Of a stretch of 19,812 nt of DNA, positions 15,892 to 19,812 are shown one piece after another. The notes under the pieces were generated by a model. The model was not told the DNA's origin. It did not search any database and was given only the letters and a program-made list of their open reading frames with translations. Position 1 is the stretch's first letter. Every line of letters starts with the position of its first letter. The position numbers were made by a program, and so were the translations under genes. This stretch comes from JAVMKJ01 sp031732855 (GTDB lineage Bacteria; Pseudomonadota; Gammaproteobacteria; Competibacterales; Competibacteraceae): contig JAVMKJ010000117.1 in NCBI GenBank assembly GCA_031732855.1, positions 1-19,812 of the forward strand. Reading direction: 5' to 3'.

Positions 15892-17742
15892 TCATTCTGC
15901 TTCGCTCGCTTCTCCGCTCGGGGCGGGACACCACACCTGCTCGCCGCGCGCGGGATCCGGCGGATGGCCTCGGCCTGTATCGCCCAGCAGGTTCATCGGG
16001 AAGGCCCGCGCCAGGTCGACCGCCAGCGGTTGCCAGTCATCGGCCGCCAGGGCCTGCTCGATCCGCGCCGCCACCGGACCGGGCGCGCCGGGCTCGTGCG
16101 GCTCCAGGTCGGCGATGTCGCTGGCGGCTTCATCCAGGGCGGTCTGCCACTGGTGCAATTGGTGGGCGATGCGTTGTAACCACCGTTCGACCCTGCCAGG
16201 CGCGGCCGCGCAGCGCGCCAGCGGACAGAGCGCTTCCAGAAGATAGTGGGCGTCCAGCAGGCGTTCGACGTAGCGGCCGGCCAGCTCGGGGTCGCCGGTT
16301 TCCAGCGCCACGGCGAGCGCCGCCACCGCGGCCGGCAGCACCTTTTCGTCGCCCAAGACCTCCAGCTCGTTTTGGTGCCGGTCCCACAGCCGCTGAGTCT
16401 CGCCGCAGTCGCCACGGCGCCAGGCCAGGGCGATACGGCCCATCACGAGATAGGGATTAAACGCGATTTCCTGCTCCCGGTCGGCCTGTTCGGCGGTCTG
16501 GTACCACTCGTCGGCCTCGGCCGGACGCTCCGCCAGCAGGGCCAGATGGCCAAGATAGACGGCGCTGCGCCCTTCGCGCTGCCCGGCTTTCTGCCGCTCC
16601 CAGGACTCTTCATAGGCGATGCGGGCGGCGGCATGGTCGCCCTGCCGCAACTGAATTTCACCTAGCCGCCCGAGGGTTTTGAACAACTCGGGATCGTCGC
16701 TGGCCCGCTGTTGGGCCAGTCCGGCCTCGGCCAACCGGCGAGCACTGGCCAGCAGGCCCATATCGGTCAGTACGTTGCCGAGACTGCGCTGCAACCGGCC
16801 TTTAAGGCTGGAGGGTAAACGCTGGCCCTGCAAGCGCCATTCGTGTTGGAACTGGCGCAGTGCTTCGGGAAAATCGCCCCGATAGTAGGCCAATTGTCCG
16901 AGGTGGTGGCGCCAGAGTCCCCCGTCCAGGGCGGGGGCGAGAGCCGGTAGCAGTTCGGTCAAGGCCGCGGCCGCCGCATTTTGCCGGTCCAGTGCGGCCG
17001 CCGCGCCAGGCGTGTCACCGCACTCATTCAACCGGTACGCGCCTTCGCCCCAGTAGACCACCGCAAACATCCAGGGCAAGCGCTCGCCATTGGGGAGCTG
17101 CAGGGTCTGCCAGGCGGTTTCGAGTTCGGCGAGCGTTGGGCGGGTAGCGCGCAGCCGCGAGATGGTGTCCAGCAGGCGATAGCCCAGGGCCAGCCAGAGC
17201 GAATTCGGGGTCAATACCTGCGCCAAGGGCCGGCGCTGGTGCAGGACGGCGCGCACCGCCTGGGTCCAGCCGGCCAGCAGTTCGTCGTTCGGGTCCCAGG
17301 GACCGTTGGGTTCGAACAGGGCAAACACAAAGGCTTCGCGCCAGCGTTGCGGCAGGGAACCGCTGGCGCGTAAAGCCTCACGAATGGCGGTGGGATCGAG
17401 AGGTTGCCGCCGCCGCCACTCGTCGCGGGGCAACAGGCCCAAGGCCAGGGCGATCTCGCCATAACGGGCATTGACGATCTCTTCGGCCGGCGCGGGTTCG
17501 GCCAGATAGCGCTGCCAGGGTGATGGCGGCAGAGCTTCCCAGGTTTCCGGCTGCTCCCACTCGATCGAGAACGCGGGATCGCCGATCACCTGGCTGATGG
17601 TACGCGAGAGGTCGTCATCGGCCGGGGCGGGTTGCAGAACGAACAGTGGCCGCCCCAGTATCAGACCACACGGCCAGCTGCGTTTCTGAACCGGCAGCGC
17701 AGGCGCGGGGGCGTGAACAATGCGATCGATGCGCCATTTCAT
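15892..17742 (-). CDS. TPR-rich protein, function unknown
   Basis: The 616-residue soluble protein has no recognised enzymatic domain. Its central and C-terminal parts (about residues 210-540) are helical and carry TPR-like repeats, for example GQLAYYRGDFPEALRQFQHE, GNVLTDMGLLASARRLAEAG, GRLGEIQLRQGDHAAARIAY and YLGHLALLAERPAEADEWYQ. The N-terminal ~200 residues are Trp- and Pro-rich and not recognised. TPR scaffolds usually mediate protein-protein contacts, so it may organise or sense for the upstream proteins. The ATG at 17742 overlaps the stop of the preceding gene as ATGA and has GGAG 8 bases upstream, so the two should be translationally coupled. The frame open upstream to 17784 lies within the preceding gene and is not used. 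No signal peptide or membrane span is seen. Confidence 0.8.
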   Translation of the reverse strand: MKWRIDRIVHAPAPALPVQKRSWPCGLILGRPLFVLQPAPADDDLSRTISQVIGDPAFSIEWEQPETWEALPPSPWQRYLAEPAPAEEIVNARYGEIALALGLLPRDEWRRRQPLDPTAIREALRASGSLPQRWREAFVFALFEPNGPWDPNDELLAGWTQAVRAVLHQRRPLAQVLTPNSLWLALGYRLLDTISRLRATRPTLAELETAWQTLQLPNGERLPWMFAVVYWGEGAYRLNECGDTPGAAAALDRQNAAAAALTELLPALAPALDGGLWRHHLGQLAYYRGDFPEALRQFQHEWRLQGQRLPSSLKGRLQRSLGNVLTDMGLLASARRLAEAGLAQQRASDDPELFKTLGRLGEIQLRQGDHAAARIAYEESWERQKAGQREGRSAVYLGHLALLAERPAEADEWYQTAEQADREQEIAFNPYLVMGRIALAWRRGDCGETQRLWDRHQNELEVLGDEKVLPAAVAALAVALETGDPELAGRYVERLLDAHYLLEALCPLARCAAAPGRVERWLQRIAHQLHQWQTALDEAASDIADLEPHEPGAPGPVAARIEQALAADDWQPLAVDLARAFPMNLLGDTGRGHPPDPARGEQVWCPAPSGEASEAE

Positions 17743-18617
17743 GCGTGCAACTCCGGCAAGGCGTGGAATACCACGTTGCGCCAAGTGTCATCGCGGCGCA
17801 GGCGCAGCCCGCCCTCGCCAGGCTGGCAGGACAGACGGAGCAGACCCGCGCCTAGATCGGCAACGGCGTTGAGGACATTATTGTCCAGCCAGGCCTTTTT
17901 TAAGGGCGCGCAAAGCCCGCGCAGATGATCCAGCGCACCCGCCTCAAGACCGGCGATGGCGCCGCCGCGCCAGGCGTTGCGGTGGCGCTGCCCCTCCTCC
18001 ACCAGTACCGAAACCGTGCCGCGCAGGTCCCCGTGCTGACGGGCATCGGCGTTTGGCTGAGCCTTGGCAAGGCTGGCCCGTTGTTTGGCGGGAAGGTTGG
18101 CGCTTTCGGTGCGCAAGCCCGGTTGCACCAGCAACCGATCCTTGGGGTTCAGAAACGGCAGCGCCAGTCCAACCAGCAACCCGTAGGCCCGGCCCAACGC
18201 CACAGCGGGATCGTCGCTCAAAAACAGCTCGCGCCGCATCTCCGGTCCCTTGAGCCACAGTCCCAGGGTGATGAGGCGGGGATGCTCGGCCAGCCAGCGC
18301 AGAGTGGCGAACACCTCCTGGCGCAACGGATCGCCATCGGGTTCGGCCAGGGACCAGGTGCCTGACAGTCGTTGGTCCTTCCAATAGTTGAAGGCATCCA
18401 GCAAATGGTGGCTGGTGGATTTTTGGTATTCCCGAGGCAATGATCGGGGCGGAGTTCTCAACCGGTCCTGGATCGACTGACCGTCGATGTTGTCCGCCAG
18501 GGCCTTTTGCCAGTCCTCGATGCGGCCCACGACCAGCGCCACGCCCAGGAACCCACCGGGGTTGTACAGTTCATCCCAGTTGCCGGTTTCATCGCCGACG
18601 GCCAGCCAGTCGCTCAT
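17739..18617 (-). CDS. Uncharacterised protein with faint DUF3800/RNase H-like features
   Basis: A 292-residue soluble protein that I do not firmly recognise. It opens with LAVGDETGNWDELYNPGGFLG, where Asp9-Glu10 followed by a glycine turn and a hydrophobic strand (GVALVV) recalls the D-E-S-G start of DUF3800 proteins, which have an RNase H-like fold. A late segment, NNVLNAVADLGAGLL with Asp254, resembles the family's C-terminal L-Q-x-A-D-L-I-A motif. The middle (YGLLVGLALPFL then RLLVQPG) has a similar helix-strand order but lacks an obvious central Asp. The assignment is therefore tentative and activity is unproven. The ATG at 18617 has GGAG 9 bases upstream; a GTG at 18632 overlaps that site. 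It sits 33 bases after the 241-residue gene and overlaps the TPR gene by ATGA. Confidence 0.75.
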   Translation of the reverse strand: MSDWLAVGDETGNWDELYNPGGFLGVALVVGRIEDWQKALADNIDGQSIQDRLRTPPRSLPREYQKSTSHHLLDAFNYWKDQRLSGTWSLAEPDGDPLRQEVFATLRWLAEHPRLITLGLWLKGPEMRRELFLSDDPAVALGRAYGLLVGLALPFLNPKDRLLVQPGLRTESANLPAKQRASLAKAQPNADARQHGDLRGTVSVLVEEGQRHRNAWRGGAIAGLEAGALDHLRGLCAPLKKAWLDNNVLNAVADLGAGLLRLSCQPGEGGLRLRRDDTWRNVVFHALPELHA

Positions 18618-18650
18618 GTCCGTGGTCTCCACGCCTGCAAGCTTCTAATA

Positions 18651-19376
18651 TTAATCAAGATTCACCTCGAACAGGTTTCCGCCGGAACGGCGATGGCGGT
18701 CGTTCCACCACAGATCGAAGTAAATTGGATGGAAAGGCCGGCCGGCCAGTGCGCTAAATTCGGAGGCGCGATCATTCACGATCCGTTGCAGGGCATGATA
18801 CTGAGCGGGGAACCCGACCTCCTGGTAGGTCGACCGCCGGGACAAGCCACACCGGCGCAAATCCACATCGAAGAACAGGTGAGGCAACTGGAACATCTGG
18901 CTGTCCAGCGGCAAGCGCAGCCAAGGTACCAGCCGTGGTCGGATCTCGACCAGTTCGCGGGCCATCGCCACTTGATGTTCGAGGTATAAATCCAGCGGCT
19001 TGCGGATTTTGTTGTACGAATGCAGCATCGTCGGCCGGATATTGGTCAACCGGGCTTTTACGCCTTCGCCAATCTGATCGGCCAGTGCGTCCAGATCCGT
19101 TGCAGACTGGACGTGGCTCAACTCCCGCAAGAGCTGGGCTGCGTTTTCGAGCAGATAGCCCCGGAACCCTTCTGCCGCGCCCGGACGATCCTTATCGATC
19201 TTGTGGAAACCGCGCCAGGTATTCTGGCTGACGGCGGCAAGCTTTTGCGTGCCGCCGCGAGGCGTCCTGACCTCAACCCCGGTCACAATCCCTTTCCAGG
19301 AATACTGTGGCTGGGGAGCCAGAAAAATCTGTTCGGCACGTTCGATGACCTTCTGCAGCGTGGCGCGATCAACCAT
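18651..19376 (-). CDS. Uncharacterised 241-residue protein
   Basis: A soluble, basic, mostly helical protein that I do not recognise. Notable segments are an N-terminal helix (ATLQKVIERAEQIF), a Gly/Arg-rich strand region (GIVTGVEVRTPRGGTQK), the helix YNKIRKPLDLYLEHQVAMAR, the motif LRLPLDSQMFQLPHLFFD (about 153-170), and an aromatic C-terminus (HPIYFDLWWNDRHRRSGG). There is no signal peptide or membrane span. The conserved-looking Asp/His/Arg clusters could suit an enzyme, but nothing in them identifies one. The ATG at 19376 is well supported by GGAGG about 6 bases upstream and overlaps the end of the 78-residue gene by 8 bases. The neighbours indicate a joint role with the DUF3800-like and TPR proteins. 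Confidence 0.8.
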   Translation of the reverse strand: MVDRATLQKVIERAEQIFLAPQPQYSWKGIVTGVEVRTPRGGTQKLAAVSQNTWRGFHKIDKDRPGAAEGFRGYLLENAAQLLRELSHVQSATDLDALADQIGEGVKARLTNIRPTMLHSYNKIRKPLDLYLEHQVAMARELVEIRPRLVPWLRLPLDSQMFQLPHLFFDVDLRRCGLSRRSTYQEVGFPAQYHALQRIVNDRASEFSALAGRPFHPIYFDLWWNDRHRRSGGNLFEVNLD

Positions 19377-19605
19377 GAGTGGCCTCCGTGGGTATGGGGT
19401 TGCGATGCGTAGTCTCGTTCCCAGCCGTCACCGGCATCGGCGGCGATGCATCCTGGGGCATCCACGCGATTCGGGAAAGAGCGAGCAATGCTTCACCCTG
19501 ATCGCAGGTCGGGCGCGACGGATTAAACAGGTACAGATAAGCCAACAGGATGATGCTAACGATCAGGAACAGCAGGTCGATCGCCAGTTTGAGAAACTTG
19601 TACAT
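19369..19605 (-). CDS. Small single-span membrane protein, function unknown
   Basis: The 78-residue product has one strong transmembrane segment at the N-terminus (LLFLIVSIILLAYLYLF, about residues 9-25), preceded by a Lys-containing MYKFLKLAID. A short, Pro- and Thr-rich soluble tail follows, probably outside the cytoplasm or disordered, with one cysteine (PTCDQGEALLAL). No family is recognised. The ATG at 19605 is chosen because GAGG lies 9 bases upstream and the hydrophobic segment starts there. Codons upstream to 19635 have no ribosome site. It is the first gene of the leftward four-gene unit and overlaps the next gene by 8 bases, so it could anchor or regulate that module at the membrane. 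Confidence 0.65.
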   Translation of the reverse strand: MYKFLKLAIDLLFLIVSIILLAYLYLFNPSRPTCDQGEALLALSRIAWMPQDASPPMPVTAGNETTHRNPIPTEATHG

Positions 19606-19770
19606 AGGTGGTGACCTCGATGTGATCCTACTCACTACAACGAGGGCCGGCGACGAATTTTCAAAAAATCGATGGGGCCGCGTGATGAATTACGGAACGG
19701 GCTTGGAGAGCCGTGCAAGTCAGGAGATGGCTGCCGATCTCAATCTTTCATGTCGTTAAAGTAACCGTTC
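19606..19770. other. Gene-free leader region of the four-gene unit
   Basis: No protein-like frame is seen on either strand. The stretch is more AT-rich than its surroundings around 19655-19700 (AATTTTCAAAAAATCGAT), which would suit a promoter for the leftward unit. Only poor sigma-70 matches are visible, such as TTGAAA on the minus strand with TGTAGT 19 bases further on. Confidence 0.35.
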
Positions 19771-19773
19771 AGA

Positions 19774-19800
19774 CCCCCTACTGGGGTAAGGGGGCGAGGG
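19774..19800 (+). repeat. Degenerate G-rich repeat, copy 3
   Basis: GGGGTAAGGGGGCGAGGG (19783-19800) matches the tail GGGGTTGGGGGTGAGGG of the repeat at 13100-13135 with a few changes. The left arm is reduced to CCCCCTACT and the stem is mostly lost. This is a decayed family member at the edge of the window. Confidence 0.5.
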
Positions 19801-19812
19801 GTAGTCCGGCGC

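Noticed and set aside
19606..19770. Strong promoter for the four-gene unit
   Set aside because: The best pair on the minus strand is TTGAAA with TGTAGT at 19-base spacing, or TTGTAG at 18. Neither is a convincing sigma-70 match, so no promoter is called.

Overview
The window looks like a GC-rich gammaproteobacterial chromosome segment taken from a draft assembly. It contains one 100-N gap. The taxonomic guess rests on the purM-purN operon, the TldD and PmbA proteins of E. coli-like length and motif content, a YgdD-type DUF423 protein, and an LplT-like/PlsC fusion. It is an inference, not a proof, and a Competibacter-like or other GC-rich gammaproteobacterium would fit. Nearly every gene lies on the minus strand. 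The only clear plus-strand gene is the membrane pyrophosphatase.

Left third (1-8092). From left to right: a small DUF4124 membrane-anchored protein; a two-domain MFS/PlsC phospholipid-remodelling protein; a Tat-exported DUF362 protein; and a two-CBS-domain regulator. The CBS gene is divergent from hppA, which encodes a K+-dependent-type membrane pyrophosphatase. Next come a complete L-2-haloacid dehalogenase-type HAD enzyme, a DUF423 membrane protein and a PolB-like 3'-5' exonuclease. A G/C-rich palindromic repeat sits between the convergent hppA and HAD genes.

Middle (8169-13009). The tldD-pmbA metalloprotease pair is split by a 100-N assembly gap. The gap is flanked by an exact 55-bp duplication, which is almost certainly an unmerged contig overlap. 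Next to it lies a 7-bp tandem repeat (GGAGTCR) that degenerates into the tldD stop codon. Upstream of tldD is the translationally coupled purM-purN pair of de novo purine synthesis.

Right third (13100-19812). A strong palindromic repeat that reads as an intrinsic terminator lies downstream of a coupled methyltransferase/glycosyltransferase pair. Then come a small three-helix membrane protein, a decayed ADP-ribosylglycohydrolase fragment and a MaoC-like hot-dog protein. Last is a tightly packed four-gene unit, transcribed leftward from about 19605. It encodes a 78-aa single-span membrane protein, a 241-aa protein I do not recognise, a 292-aa protein with faint DUF3800/RNase H-like features, and a 616-aa TPR-rich protein. 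The packing (8-bp overlap, 33-bp gap, ATGA overlap) suggests these four work together. This is the best candidate here for an undescribed system, but no function can be read from the sequence. The last ~200 bases hold no gene and end in a degenerate copy of the G-rich repeat.
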